Source: CAZOKN01 sp964580525 (GTDB taxonomy: Bacteria > Pseudomonadota > Alphaproteobacteria > Rickettsiales > UBA6187). From it: a stretch of DNA of 64,000 nt. Each line of letters starts with the position of its first letter. Position 1 is the stretch's first letter. The stretch spans positions 17,939-81,938 of the forward strand of contig CAZOKN010000003.1 of assembly GCA_964580525.1 (NCBI GenBank), read 5' to 3'. The notes beneath the pieces were generated by a model that worked only from the letters and a program-made list of their open reading frames with translations, was not told the origin of the DNA and did no database searches. Position numbers and translations under genes: made by a program. Positions 7,150 to 16,548 of this stretch are shown here, piece by piece.

Positions 7150-9714
7150 TTATTCAGCTAAATATATATCGGTAGAATTTTTAGAAGACTTACTACCCTC
7201 AACACCAATAGCCTGAACAGTTATCCTTGAAGCATCCAAACCGACGCTTATAAGATGTGCCCTGATTTCTATAGCTCTTTTTAGAGAAATCCTTCTAGCA
7301 GAATTCACTTCGCCGTTAACACCTTTAGCATAACTCTTAATTACAACGTTACCAGAGCCTGGCAACACTGAGCGAACAAAATCTGATAATTTCTCTCTAT
7401 CTGAATCAGAAAGATCAAGCTCGGCATCTTTAAAATCAAGCGACAAAGCAAGATCTGATTTCCTTGAAACTTTTTCTTCTACTTTTTTCTCTGCAGCTTT
7501 AACGGCTTTTTGTTGCTCTTCATTTATGGAAGCAATTTGCAGCTGTGCCTTAGCGATAGCATCCTGCTCTTCTGGAGAAGGGACACTTTCTGCAGGCACT
7601 TCGTCAGCACCTTCATCAACCTTTTCAAAACTACCTTTAAAAATATCTATAGGCTGTTTTGGGTCTGCAGGCTCAGGCTGAGTAGTAACATCTTTACCCT
7701 CCAAAGTAGGAGCAGGTAAATTTTCAACCTTTGGCACCACAGGAGCTTCAACCTTTTTTTCATTGCTTGAAGGCAACCATTTCATCATAGATGAAAGCAT
7801 AGACTCCTTCTTTTCGACCGGCTGAGCCAGCGACTCTATAGGCTCGACTTGCGTTTTGCGCGTTACAGTGGTAGTCGGAGCTATAATTTTTTTATCAGCT
7901 ATTTCATCAGTTGCATTTAGCGAAGGCTTAACTTCATCAATTTGCTTCGGAGAAATTTCAACAACTTGGGCTAGATCAGGTATTTGCGGTTCCGCTATAG
8001 CCTTTTTATGCTCCGGTTCAGATTTATTCACTTCCATTTTTTCATGGGCAGAAGGAATTTTCTCTTCAATAGGCTGGCTTTCAGCAATACCTTCATCTAC
8101 ATATTCGCCTTCTTCGTCTACCACTTCTTCCTTTTTAGCAGCTTTATTATTATGCGATTCTTCATATGCCTTTTCTAACTCTTCGTCTTCAGAAGTTTTC
8201 TTTGCATCTGTTTTTTGAGGTGCTTTTTTATTATCTAAAACTTCATTGTAAGCACTTTCTACTTCCTCATCTTCAGACGCAGATTTTTTTGCTAGCTCAC
8301 TAGATTTCTTAGGCTCTTTAGAAGAACTTTTTGGCTTTTCAATTGTTTCTACAAGCTTTGCAGGCTGCAATTTTTCTAGAGGAACAACTTCCACTTTTCT
8401 TGGCTCTGGCTTAACTTCTACAGGCTTTTCCTGCTCTTTTTCCTTGAAAGAAAGAGAACGCTGTTCCGATTCCTCTTTAGAATTAGGAATCACCAGATTT
8501 CCTTCTTCATTTTCTTTATCAGCTTCGAAGATAGGAATACTCTTTCCACGTAAGTTCTCAGGATTTTCTGGCTGCGGCTCTACAGCGTTTCCATCTTCAG
8601 AATCAGTATCTTTTAACAAATCATCATGTATACCTTTTTTCAGCACAGCACTTTCATCAACTGGTAGAGCTACTCCACCTTTTGGCTGTGTTTTTAATTT
8701 TTGCGTGATGGTTGTTTTTAATTTAATCTTTGGCGCAGGTTCAACTTTTCCTTCATGCTTAGGATCAGCTTTAGGTGTGCTATCAGCAACCAAAACATCT
8801 TTTGGTTCTGGTTTTTCTTCCTTATCATCGCTACCGAACATATTATCGAGGAAAGAGAACATTCCAACTTTTTCTTCTTTTTTAACAGGAGGCAAAAACT
8901 CAAGCGGTACAACTTTAGTAGGTCGTGCATTTGTAGGCTGTAATGCGCTTTCTTCTTTTTTCACCTCATTTACAGGCGGCTGATTTTTCTCAACTTCAAA
9001 TAATTCCAGCTGTTTTTTCGGCTCTGATACTTTAGTATTATCAATTTGCTCAGCAATTTTTTCTTCTTTCTTTTCAGAAACTACCGCAACTTGATTTGGA
9101 ATATTTTTTTCAGGAGCTTTAGGCTCAGGCAATTTTTCAGTTTTATTCTCAACTACAGGCACCTTTTCAATAAAGGGAGTAGGAGCTGCAATAGGCGCGA
9201 CAACTTTTTCTTCTAAATGCGCAGGAACATTAACAGGCTTTTCGATACGTGATTCAACTTGAGGAGCCTTCTCAATATGCTGAGCTTTTTTCTCTAAAGG
9301 TTTTTTATCTCGAGAAACTTTAGAGACTTTTGCTTTAGATTTTTTGTTAGCCTTGCTTTCTTTTAATTTCTTTTTATCGCTTGATTTTTTATCAGAAGAT
9401 TTTTTTGCTGTTTTTTTGCTCTGTTTTTTAGATTTGCTTTCAGCAGAGTTTTTCGATTTTTTATTATCATTCTTGCTTTTAGCTGAAGATATTTTATTAG
9501 GCTTTACGATTTCTACTTCTTCAACTTCACTATTTTCTTCCACCTTAGGATGAATAGAAAACTCTTTCGTGTTTTTTAAATTCTCAAGGACACCAAGATG
9601 AACTTCCACAGATGGCAAAGACGGCATTTGTGCCATTGAATTATTTGCAAAACATAGCCCACCAACTAAAGCAGTGCCTACAAGCAATTGAAACTTAACC
9701 TTGTTCTTGCTCAT
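7150..9714 (-). CDS. Long disordered envelope protein with C-terminal OmpA-like domain
   Basis: I start this gene at the ATG at 9714 (MSKNKVKF), which has a GAAGG site and is followed at once by a signal peptide ending NNSMAQ. A longer frame from 9780 would bury that signal. The product has about 854 residues. From about 50 to 740 it is Lys/Glu/Pro/Ser-rich low complexity, first strongly basic (repeated KKSKK and SDKK) and then of mixed charge. The last ~95 residues form an OmpA/MotB-like peptidoglycan-binding domain (AARRISLKRA-type motif, here SARRISLKRA, then IRAHLISVGLDASRI). I infer an outer membrane or periplasmic protein that grips peptidoglycan, with a long flexible spacer. The repetitive middle suggests fast evolution. 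It converges on the prepilin gene, with only 3 bases between stops. Confidence 0.75.
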   Translation of the reverse strand: MSKNKVKFQLLVGTALVGGLCFANNSMAQMPSLPSVEVHLGVLENLKNTKEFSIHPKVEENSEVEEVEIVKPNKISSAKSKNDNKKSKNSAESKSKKQSKKTAKKSSDKKSSDKKKLKESKANKKSKAKVSKVSRDKKPLEKKAQHIEKAPQVESRIEKPVNVPAHLEEKVVAPIAAPTPFIEKVPVVENKTEKLPEPKAPEKNIPNQVAVVSEKKEEKIAEQIDNTKVSEPKKQLELFEVEKNQPPVNEVKKEESALQPTNARPTKVVPLEFLPPVKKEEKVGMFSFLDNMFGSDDKEEKPEPKDVLVADSTPKADPKHEGKVEPAPKIKLKTTITQKLKTQPKGGVALPVDESAVLKKGIHDDLLKDTDSEDGNAVEPQPENPENLRGKSIPIFEADKENEEGNLVIPNSKEESEQRSLSFKEKEQEKPVEVKPEPRKVEVVPLEKLQPAKLVETIEKPKSSSKEPKKSSELAKKSASEDEEVESAYNEVLDNKKAPQKTDAKKTSEDEELEKAYEESHNNKAAKKEEVVDEEGEYVDEGIAESQPIEEKIPSAHEKMEVNKSEPEHKKAIAEPQIPDLAQVVEISPKQIDEVKPSLNATDEIADKKIIAPTTTVTRKTQVEPIESLAQPVEKKESMLSSMMKWLPSSNEKKVEAPVVPKVENLPAPTLEGKDVTTQPEPADPKQPIDIFKGSFEKVDEGADEVPAESVPSPEEQDAIAKAQLQIASINEEQQKAVKAAEKKVEEKVSRKSDLALSLDFKDAELDLSDSDREKLSDFVRSVLPGSGNVVIKSYAKGVNGEVNSARRISLKRAIEIRAHLISVGLDASRITVQAIGVEGSKSSKNSTDIYLAE

Positions 9715-9870
9715 CTTATTCGCCTTCTTTCTCCAAAAACATACATTATTTACTGGCAACGAAAATGTATTTAATAGCAAGCGGTATAATCTTTCAATAA
9801 CAAAAATGAAAATTATGCATTTTATTTTTATAATGCACTAAAGAACTGGTATATTGATAAGGAATTCTGG

Positions 9871-10665
9871 CTATTTATTCTTCATAACCAAATTATGCAA
9901 ATCGTCATTTGCCGCGAGTATAGTTTTTGTTTCAAATATTTGCTGCTGCCCGTTAATATCCGAAACATAACCACCAGCTTCTCTCACTAACAATATACCA
10001 CCCGCGATATCCCAGGCCTTTGGGCCATTTTGCAAAAAGCAATCCACACGGCCAGAAGCTGCATATGCCAATCCTAAAGCAGTAGAACCTATGCAACGTA
10101 CTGCACTAAATTTAGTTTCGATATTTTTCCCCTGATTCAAATCAGATGCAAATGATCCAACACAAAGTAATGAATCCTCAATTTTCGTACGCTTAGCAAC
10201 ACGCAAACGCGCTGCACCAGAACGCCCTTGATTTTCCAACCATGCTCCGTTTCCTTTTTCTGCCCAGAATGTTTCACCCATAGCAGGAGCTTCCGTTACA
10301 CAAGCAATAATTTCTTTCTTTCCTGATGGAAGCTTTTGTTCTAAAGCAACAGCAGTGCAGAATATAGGGCAACCATGCATAAAATTTGTTGTTCCATCTA
10401 TAGGGTCAATTATCCAGCGGAACTCGCCATCTTCGCCCTTTATTTCACCACTTTCTTCAGCAAGAATGCCATATTTAGGTCTGGCTTTCATCAATTCTTC
10501 TATAAGAATTTTTTCAACTTTCATGTCTGAAGCAGTAACAAAATCCTTAGGTCCTTTTCTTGAAACCTGCAAATTTTCTATTTCGCCAAAATCACGCGCC
10601 AGGATTTTTGAAGTTTTGCTTAAAGCCTTCAATATAACTGTTATAGTTGGAGAGTGTTGCGGCAT
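9871..10665 (-). CDS. suhB: Inositol monophosphatase family protein
   Basis: This 264-residue protein has the metal-site motifs of the family: EES near residue 70, DPIDGTTNF near 87-95, and WDIAGG near 218. Such enzymes are Mg-dependent, Li-sensitive phosphatases that act on inositol-1-phosphate or related sugar phosphates. Some (CysQ, SuhB) act on other substrates or on RNA, so the symbol is by family. It is downstream of efp on the same strand, with about 95 bases between, where a hairpin lies. Confidence 0.85.
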   Translation of the reverse strand: MPQHSPTITVILKALSKTSKILARDFGEIENLQVSRKGPKDFVTASDMKVEKILIEELMKARPKYGILAEESGEIKGEDGEFRWIIDPIDGTTNFMHGCPIFCTAVALEQKLPSGKKEIIACVTEAPAMGETFWAEKGNGAWLENQGRSGAARLRVAKRTKIEDSLLCVGSFASDLNQGKNIETKFSAVRCIGSTALGLAYAASGRVDCFLQNGPKAWDIAGGILLVREAGGYVSDINGQQQIFETKTILAANDDLHNLVMKNK

Positions 10666-10702
10666 TTTTACTCGCTGGTTTTGTAGGTTAAATAAGAATT
10701 AA

Positions 10703-10754
10703 TACGAGTTCTGCGAGTAAAAAAACTTACTCGCAAACAAAATTCATACTCGTA
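10703..10754. repeat. Nested inverted repeat between efp and suhB
   Basis: TGCGAGTAA (10712-10720) is a perfect inverted repeat of TTACTCGCA (10727-10735), with a 6-base loop. TACGAGT (10703-10709) also matches ACTCGTA (10748-10754) outside it, and another TACTCGC lies at 10669. One short word thus appears five times in about 90 bases. A T-run is only in the loop, so a standard terminator is unlikely. Confidence 0.5.
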
Positions 10755-10759
10755 ATATT

Positions 10760-11332
10760 CTACGCTTCTTTCTTCGCACGCTCAACATAGCTGCCATCAG
10801 CAGTATTTACAATGATTCTCTCACCAACACCAATAAAAGATGGAACCATCACCCTAATACCATTATCAATAATGGCGGGTTTATTTGAAGATGCAGCTGT
10901 TTGACCTTTTATAACGGGCTCAGCTTCAACAACAGTAACAGTGGCTTCTGCCGGCAATTCCACTGATATAGGTTTACCTTCATAGCTTACAACTTTCACC
11001 ATCATCTCATCTTTTAAGAAAGCTATAGGATCACCAACTAAATCCTTAGGAATTGCTATCTGTTCATAAGTACCTGTATCCATAAGAGCTAAATTATCAC
11101 CATCCATATAAAGAAACTGATAAGAAGTTTCGTCAAGATGTGCTCTTTCAACATCTTCAGAAGAGCGGAAACGCTCATTCAGCTTAGTTCCTTCAGTTAT
11201 TGCTTTCATTTCCACCTGCATGTAGGCACCACCTTTACCAGGCTGCGTATGGGCGATTTTCGTAACAACCCAAAGCTTGCTTTTATGAACCAAAACATGG
11301 CCTGGACGTATAGATACAGCATTCATTTTCAT
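10760..11332 (-). CDS. efp: Translation elongation factor P
   Basis: This 190-residue protein has the three-domain EF-P layout. The KOW-like domain I carries the loop QPGKGGAY, with a lysine (K33) at the position that is beta-lysylated in Escherichia coli EF-P (Lys34). The C-terminal signature GIRVMVPSFIGVGERI is present. EF-P enters the ribosomal E site and rescues ribosomes stalled at polyproline. Several neighbours are proline-rich (the TMEM43-type protein at 35182, the pentapeptide protein at 38168), so EF-P would matter for them. A lysine, not arginine, at the tip rules out EarP-type rhamnosylation. A promoter-like sequence is upstream at 11402-11431. Confidence 0.95.
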   Translation of the reverse strand: MKMNAVSIRPGHVLVHKSKLWVVTKIAHTQPGKGGAYMQVEMKAITEGTKLNERFRSSEDVERAHLDETSYQFLYMDGDNLALMDTGTYEQIAIPKDLVGDPIAFLKDEMMVKVVSYEGKPISVELPAEATVTVVEAEPVIKGQTAASSNKPAIIDNGIRVMVPSFIGVGERIIVNTADGSYVERAKKEA

Positions 11333-11401
11333 ATTAATTTGCTCTTAAATATTAAAAAACACGGGAGCATTCGACTCCCCAAAACCTTTATAAGGCCACC
11401 C

Positions 11402-11431
11402 ATAAAAGTAAAATTTAGGCCTTATTGTCAA
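11402..11431 (-). promoter_or_regulatory. Putative sigma-70-type promoter for efp
   Basis: On the minus strand a perfect TTGACA (11426-11431) is followed after 18 bases by TTTTAT (11402-11407), about 70 bases before the efp start. The -35 box is exact; the -10 box and spacing are suboptimal. Confidence 0.4.
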
Positions 11432-11501
11432 GATGTATTTAAAAACGAATCTAAAAAGATACAAAATAGACAGCATATTGGTATATTAATATCTTAAGCT
11501 A

Positions 11502-11529
11502 TTGACTTTTATTAAGTCTGGATTAGAGT
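11502..11529 (+). promoter_or_regulatory. Putative promoter for the M16 peptidase gene
   Basis: TTGACT (11502-11507), a 16-base spacer and TAGAGT (11524-11529) lie about 25 bases before the ATG at 11555. The spacing supports that ATG over the GTG at 11528, which overlaps the -10 box. Confidence 0.35.
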
Positions 11530-11554
11530 GCGCGCCGGGAGAAGGGATAAAGGC

Positions 11555-12832
11555 ATGTTACAGGAAGCAAAAACAGTAAAAATTTCAACACTCGCAAATG
11601 GCATCCGTGTGATCACACATCACATGAAAGAGACCGAGGCCGTTGCGCTTGAAATATGGATAAAAGTCGGCAGCCGTTATGAAAAAGCCAATCAAGGTGG
11701 CATCTCACATTTTCTTGAACACATGGCGTTTAAAGGAACAAAAACTCGAACAGCACGTCAAATCGCAGAAGAATTCGATAATATAGGTGGTAATTTTAAC
11801 GCGCAAACGAGTCGCGAGTCCACTACTTATTATGCAAAAGTTCTCAAAGGTGATTTTGAAAGAGCCGCAAATATACTTTCCGATATAGTACAAAATTCCA
11901 TCTTTGATCCAAAAGAATTAGAATTGGAAAGACAGGTTATCCTACAAGAGATATCAATGTCTAACGACACGCCTGACGATATCGTGTTTGATCACTTTCA
12001 AATATCTGCATATCCTAATCAGCCAGTAGGAAAGCCAATCCTTGGCACTGTTGATTTAGTGAAAAGTTTTTCGCGCCAAGACATAATAGATTATGTGAAA
12101 GAATATTATTGTGGTGCTAACATTGTTTTTGCCGTTGCTGGTAATATAAGCCACGCAAAAGTTTTGGCCTTCGCTAAAAAGAAACTATCTAAAATAAAAA
12201 AAGGAAAAGCTTCAAAAAGCAAAGCGGCCAAGTATGTTGGTGGTGAAAAGAGAGTTAAGAAAAAACTGGAACAAACTCACATCACTATGGGCTTTGAAGG
12301 CGTTTCTTATGATAATGACGATATATTTCCATTGCAATTATTATCCTGCATCCTAGGTGGCGGAATGTCATCACGTTTATTTCAAGAAATACGTGAAAAA
12401 CGTGGCTTAGCATATTCAATTAGCTCATTTTTTTCATGCTATAGCGATACAGGATTATTTACCATTTATTCAGCAACAAGCCCAGATAAAGTAAAACAAC
12501 TTGTTACTGCAACTTGCGCTGAATTGAAAAAAATCACCCATGATATAACAGACGAAGAACTGGAAAGAGCTAAGGTTCAAGCACGTGCATCTCTACTTAT
12601 GTCTCAGGAAAGTACAAGTTCTCGCGCTGATGATCTGGGTAGAAGACTTATATGCTTTGGACGATATATCACCAACAGAGAAGTTTTGAAAAATATTGAA
12701 GCCGTTGATAAAAAATCTATCTATAAAGTTGCGAAAAAAATTCTTGCTTCAAAAATAACAATCGCAGCTATCGGAGATATAAAACAGCTGGAATCTTATG
12801 AAAAGATTGAAAAGAAGTTGAAAAAGGCTTAA
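11555..12832 (+). CDS. M16 family zinc peptidase (processing peptidase-like)
   Basis: This 425-residue protein has the inverted zinc motif HxxEH at 52-56 (HFLEH) and a later LELERQVILQEI helix that supplies the third zinc ligand. A second M16 half covers the C-terminal part (GGGMSSRLFQEIREKRGLAY, typical of the family). Length and pattern match the alphaproteobacterial relatives of mitochondrial processing peptidase beta. These degrade peptides in the cytoplasm or periplasm. I chose the ATG at 11555, with a GGGATAAAGG site, over an upstream GTG at 11528, which adds nine unconserved residues. No signal peptide is seen. Confidence 0.9.
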   Translation: MLQEAKTVKISTLANGIRVITHHMKETEAVALEIWIKVGSRYEKANQGGISHFLEHMAFKGTKTRTARQIAEEFDNIGGNFNAQTSRESTTYYAKVLKGDFERAANILSDIVQNSIFDPKELELERQVILQEISMSNDTPDDIVFDHFQISAYPNQPVGKPILGTVDLVKSFSRQDIIDYVKEYYCGANIVFAVAGNISHAKVLAFAKKKLSKIKKGKASKSKAAKYVGGEKRVKKKLEQTHITMGFEGVSYDNDDIFPLQLLSCILGGGMSSRLFQEIREKRGLAYSISSFFSCYSDTGLFTIYSATSPDKVKQLVTATCAELKKITHDITDEELERAKVQARASLLMSQESTSSRADDLGRRLICFGRYITNREVLKNIEAVDKKSIYKVAKKILASKITIAAIGDIKQLESYEKIEKKLKKA

Positions 12833-12901
12833 TAAAATACTCCTCTAAATAAAAATGATAAAAATATTTTTAGATTAAGAAATCTAAAACTGAGGAAATT
12901 A

Positions 12902-13975
12902 ATGACAAGAAATTTACTGGTTACCGGCGGCGCAGGCTTTATTGGCAGCACTTTCGTATCACAAGCTGTTGGAAGAGGTGACCAAGTTATCGTTCTGGAT
13001 GCCCTCACCTACGCTGGTAATATCGAAAATCTTTCATGGATAAAAGGCAAAGGCAGTTTCACACTTATCCAAGGCAATATCTGTAATAAAGACCTAGTTT
13101 TAAAACTACTGCATGAAAATAAAATAGATGCATTAATCAATTTCGCTGCAGAGTCGCATGTTGATAATTCTATTTCCGCTTCTGATATTTTTATACAAAC
13201 TAATATAAATGGCACCCACTCTCTTCTTGAAGCGGCAAGAGTATATTTTAATTCTCTCTCATATGAAGAGAAAAATAAATTCCGCTATGTGCAAATTTCC
13301 ACTGACGAAGTTTATGGTGATTTAGAATTAGACGAAGAAAAAAAATTCAGCGAAAAAATGCCCTACAAGCCAAGCTCGCCATATTCTGCCAGCAAAGCTG
13401 CGGCAGATCATCTTGTACAAGCATGGCATACAACATACGGCCTTCCTACAATAATAACAAATTGCAGCAATAATTATGGTCCACGCCAATTTCCAGAAAA
13501 ACTTATTCCACGCATGATTAGCTGCGCATTAACAGATAAAGATTTACCTATTTATGGCGATGGCAAAAATGTGCGCGATTGGATTCACGTTGAAGATCAC
13601 TGTTCTGGCATAATGTTAGCTTTAGAAAAAGGCATTGCAGGAGAAAAATATTGCTTTGGTGGCAATGCTGAAAAATCCAATATTGACCTAGTTAATTTGC
13701 TATGTGAAACTCTTGATAAAATTGAACCAAAAAGAAACGGGCAATCTTATAAGGCACAAATATCTTTTGTGAAAGATCGTGCCGGTCATGACAGACGCTA
13801 CGCAATAGACGACAGCAAAGCTGAGAATGAACTTGGCTTTAAGCGCAAATATAATTTTGGTGATGGCTTAAAAGACACGGTTAGTTGGTATTTAAAAAAG
13901 CATGAGTTTAGAATTGAAAATCTAAAATCAGAAGATGATGTTCGAGTAGGAAAAGTACTCATATCATCGTTTTAA
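12902..13975 (+). CDS. rfbB: dTDP-glucose 4,6-dehydratase
   Basis: This is a 357-residue extended SDR enzyme. It has the NAD-binding GGAGFIGS at residues 8-15, the dehydratase triad segment STDEVYGD, the YSASK catalytic pair and the substrate-binding NNYGPRQFPEKLIP. It turns dTDP-glucose into dTDP-4-keto-6-deoxyglucose, step two of dTDP-L-rhamnose synthesis. It opens a run of four genes that together make dTDP-rhamnose: rfbB, rfbA, rfbD, rfbC. A TGAGGAAA site precedes the ATG. The last ~25 residues (after WYLKKHEFR) are a short tail beyond the usual end. Confidence 0.96.
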   Translation: MTRNLLVTGGAGFIGSTFVSQAVGRGDQVIVLDALTYAGNIENLSWIKGKGSFTLIQGNICNKDLVLKLLHENKIDALINFAAESHVDNSISASDIFIQTNINGTHSLLEAARVYFNSLSYEEKNKFRYVQISTDEVYGDLELDEEKKFSEKMPYKPSSPYSASKAAADHLVQAWHTTYGLPTIITNCSNNYGPRQFPEKLIPRMISCALTDKDLPIYGDGKNVRDWIHVEDHCSGIMLALEKGIAGEKYCFGGNAEKSNIDLVNLLCETLDKIEPKRNGQSYKAQISFVKDRAGHDRRYAIDDSKAENELGFKRKYNFGDGLKDTVSWYLKKHEFRIENLKSEDDVRVGKVLISSF

Positions 13976-14003
13976 AAAATTAGACTTATAAACAGGAGGT
14001 TTT

Positions 14004-14909
14004 ATGAAAGGTATAATTCTAGCAGGAGGCTCAGGCACTAGACTTGCACCAATCACAAGAGCGATAAGTAAACAGGTTATACCTCTTTATGATAAACCAA
14101 TGATTTATTATCCGCTTTCAACTCTTCTTCATGCCAACATCCGAGATATTCTAATAATTAGCACACCACGCGACTTGCCGATAATAAGAATGTTGCTTGG
14201 TGATGGTAGTGATATTGGTGTTTCAATACGATATGCCGAGCAAGCAAAGCCAGAAGGCATAGCACAAGCTTTTATAATAGCTGAGAAATTTATAGGTAAT
14301 TCACCAGTATGTTTAGTTTTAGGTGATAATATTTTTTATGGCCGCGGTTTACCAGAAAAATTACAAGAAGCTGCAACATTGAAAGATGGATCTTGTGTTT
14401 TCGGTTATCACGTCCGTGATCCTGAACGTTATGGAGTTGTTGAATTTGATGCCAATCGAAGAGTTATAAGCATTGAGGAAAAACCAAAAAATCCAAAATC
14501 AAACTGGGCCGTGACTGGTTTATATTTTTATGATAACAATGTTATAGACATTGCAAAATCACTAAAACCTTCTGCACGTGGTGAACTTGAAATCACTGAT
14601 GTCAGCAATGCTTATCTAAATGCCGGAAAATTAAAAGTGGAATTTTTAGGACGTGGTATGGCTTGGCTTGACACAGGCACACCAGATTCACTGTTACAGG
14701 CTTCAAACTTTATTCAAGTTATAGAAGAACGTCAGGGATTAAAAATTGGCTGTATCGAGGAAATTGCCTTCCGCAATGGTTATATAAATTCTGAGCAATT
14801 ACAAAAAATTGCTGTAGGATATGGTAAAAACAGCTATGGAAAATATCTTTCCGATGTCGCCAAGGAAGGAAGCGTGATGTGGCATGAATCTTTTGCAATG
14901 GCCGACTAA
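14004..14909 (+). CDS. rfbA: Glucose-1-phosphate thymidylyltransferase
   Basis: This 301-residue protein starts MKGIILAGGSGTRLAPITRA, the nucleotidyltransferase loop of RmlA. It also has LVLGDNIFYG (the catalytic Asp region) and EKPKNPKSNWAVTGLYFYD, typical of the enzyme. It makes dTDP-glucose from dTTP and glucose-1-phosphate and is normally feedback-inhibited by dTDP-rhamnose. A near-ideal AGGAGG site lies 5 bases before the ATG. It lies 28 bases after rfbB. Confidence 0.97.
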   Translation: MKGIILAGGSGTRLAPITRAISKQVIPLYDKPMIYYPLSTLLHANIRDILIISTPRDLPIIRMLLGDGSDIGVSIRYAEQAKPEGIAQAFIIAEKFIGNSPVCLVLGDNIFYGRGLPEKLQEAATLKDGSCVFGYHVRDPERYGVVEFDANRRVISIEEKPKNPKSNWAVTGLYFYDNNVIDIAKSLKPSARGELEITDVSNAYLNAGKLKVEFLGRGMAWLDTGTPDSLLQASNFIQVIEERQGLKIGCIEEIAFRNGYINSEQLQKIAVGYGKNSYGKYLSDVAKEGSVMWHESFAMAD

Positions 14910-14936
14910 TCGCCTTCAAGACACAAGGAGTAAAAC

Positions 14937-15830
14937 TTGCTTGAAAAAATAATAATTTTTGGCAGCAGACGCGGCCAGGTTGCAGCGGCTCTAGCTGATA
15001 TTTTGCATGATGATGCCGTAATATTCTCTCGTTCAGATGCTGATTTAGATTTTTCAGATTATGGCAGTGTGGTGTCAAAACTTTCCGGCTATAAGCCAAA
15101 ATTTATAGTCAATGCCGCAGCCTATACAGACGTCAACAAAGCCGAATCTGAAGAAGCAGACGCTTATCTGGCAAATGCCACCTTCCCTGCCTCGCTTGCA
15201 ATTTATTGCAAAGAGCGCGATATACCTCTTGTGCATTATTCAAGCGATTATGTTCTATCAGGTGAAGGCAACCATCCTCATAAAGAAACGGAAGAAGCAA
15301 CACCTCTGAACGCTTATGGCCGTACAAAACTTGCCGGCGAGCATGAGATTGAAAAAATCGGCGGTAAATATTTAATATTCCGAACATCATGGGTTTATAA
15401 TCATTATAGCCGCAATTTTTTCACTACAATGCTAAACCTGGCAAAAGATCGGGAAGAACTTTCTGTGGTCGCTGACCAGATTGGCGCACCAACATATGCG
15501 CCTCATCTTAGCCATGCCATTATCCAAATTATGGAAAAATCTTTGAAAATGGAAAAATTTCCTTCCGGTTTATATCACCTTTGCAATAGCGGTGAAACCA
15601 GCTGGCATGATTATGCTGAGGAGATTTTTGCACTGGCACGCAAAAAAGGCGTTGAACTTAAAGTTAAAAATGTTATCCCAATATCGACTGATAAATTTCC
15701 AAGCCCAGCAAAAAGGCCTCTCAATTCCAGGCTTGATTGCAGCAAAGTGAAAGAAATATTTGGCGTTGAAATGCCTGATTGGAAAGTTGGTTTAGAGGAA
15801 TGTTTGGAGCAAAAAATTGAAAGTAACTAA
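14937..15830 (+). CDS. rfbD: dTDP-4-dehydrorhamnose reductase
   Basis: This is a 297-residue RmlD-type SDR protein. It has N-terminal IIIFGSRRGQVAAAL (the usual GxxGQLG region, here with Arg-Arg), VNAAAYTDVNKAE, SSDYVLSG and YGRTKLAGE (the YxxxK pair). It reduces dTDP-4-keto-L-rhamnose to dTDP-L-rhamnose with NADPH. The start is a TTG at 14937 with AAGGAG six bases before it; the next in-frame choices would cut the cofactor fold. Its end overlaps rfbC by 14 bases, so translation of the two is likely coupled. Confidence 0.94.
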   Translation: MLEKIIIFGSRRGQVAAALADILHDDAVIFSRSDADLDFSDYGSVVSKLSGYKPKFIVNAAAYTDVNKAESEEADAYLANATFPASLAIYCKERDIPLVHYSSDYVLSGEGNHPHKETEEATPLNAYGRTKLAGEHEIEKIGGKYLIFRTSWVYNHYSRNFFTTMLNLAKDREELSVVADQIGAPTYAPHLSHAIIQIMEKSLKMEKFPSGLYHLCNSGETSWHDYAEEIFALARKKGVELKVKNVIPISTDKFPSPAKRPLNSRLDCSKVKEIFGVEMPDWKVGLEECLEQKIESN

Positions 15831-16377
15831 AACACATTTAGAAGGACTGCTTGTTGTTGAACTTGATTTTCATGGCGATGAGCGTGGTTTTTTTGTTGAA
15901 CGTTTTCACGAAGATAAATTCAAAGAACTTGGCCTGCCAACAGATTTCCCGCAAGATAATCACTCGCGTTCGGCTCCTAATGTTTTGCGCGGTCTGCACG
16001 GACAGTCCGATCCTGCTCCCGGCCAAGGCAAACTTGTGGGTGTCATACGCGGAAAAATATGGGATGTTGCTGTCGATATCCGTCCTGATTCAAAAACTCT
16101 CGGACAATATTTCGGCATAGAATTGACAGACACTAATGGCAAATTACTTTGGGTTCCACCAGGATTTGCGCATGGCTTTTGCATAACTTCTGACGGATTG
16201 ACTGACGTTATGTATAAAACCACTAAAACCTTTAATCCAAAAGGCGAAGTTGGCGTACGTTGGGACGATCCTGATTTTGCCATCGAATGGCCAGTCAAAA
16301 ATCCAATAGTTTCAGAAAAAGACCAGAAACTTGGCAGTTTCAAAGATTATTTAAAGAATCCGCCAAGGTGGGTCTGA
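15817..16377 (+). CDS. rfbC: dTDP-4-dehydrorhamnose 3,5-epimerase
   Basis: This is a 186-residue cupin enzyme. It has DERGFFVERF, the catalytic His in VLRGLHGQ, and WVPPGFAHGF as in RmlC. It epimerises C3 and C5 of dTDP-4-keto-6-deoxyglucose. The start is a TTG at 15817 within the end of rfbD, preceded by GGAG at suitable spacing. With this gene the four-step dTDP-rhamnose pathway is complete in one run. Confidence 0.95.
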   Translation: MKVTKTHLEGLLVVELDFHGDERGFFVERFHEDKFKELGLPTDFPQDNHSRSAPNVLRGLHGQSDPAPGQGKLVGVIRGKIWDVAVDIRPDSKTLGQYFGIELTDTNGKLLWVPPGFAHGFCITSDGLTDVMYKTTKTFNPKGEVGVRWDDPDFAIEWPVKNPIVSEKDQKLGSFKDYLKNPPRWV

Positions 16378-16548
16378 TAATAGTATAGTAACTTGGAATT
16401 TTAGAAAACCGATTACTACCTTTAGTTACACACAAAAAAGCAACCACACTTGATTAGGCTTTCAAAATGGTTAAAAGCTGACACTATTTTCTTGATTATC
16501 CCTAAGACTTGCACTAACAATCCCTGTCAAACAGCTATTGTAGAATTT

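Noticed and set aside
8444..8983. 179-codon plus-strand frame opposite the OmpA-domain gene
   Set aside because: It is the complement of a Lys/Glu-rich low-complexity region, giving Ser/Phe-rich nonsense with no ribosome site. A shadow frame.
11528..11554. GTG start for the M16 peptidase
   Set aside because: It overlaps a promoter -10 box and adds unconserved residues; the ATG at 11555 has a good ribosome site.
12868..12889. Hairpin TTTTAGATT/AATCTAAAA as a terminator after the M16 gene
   Set aside because: All-AT stem with no T-run; more likely chance pairing before rfbB.
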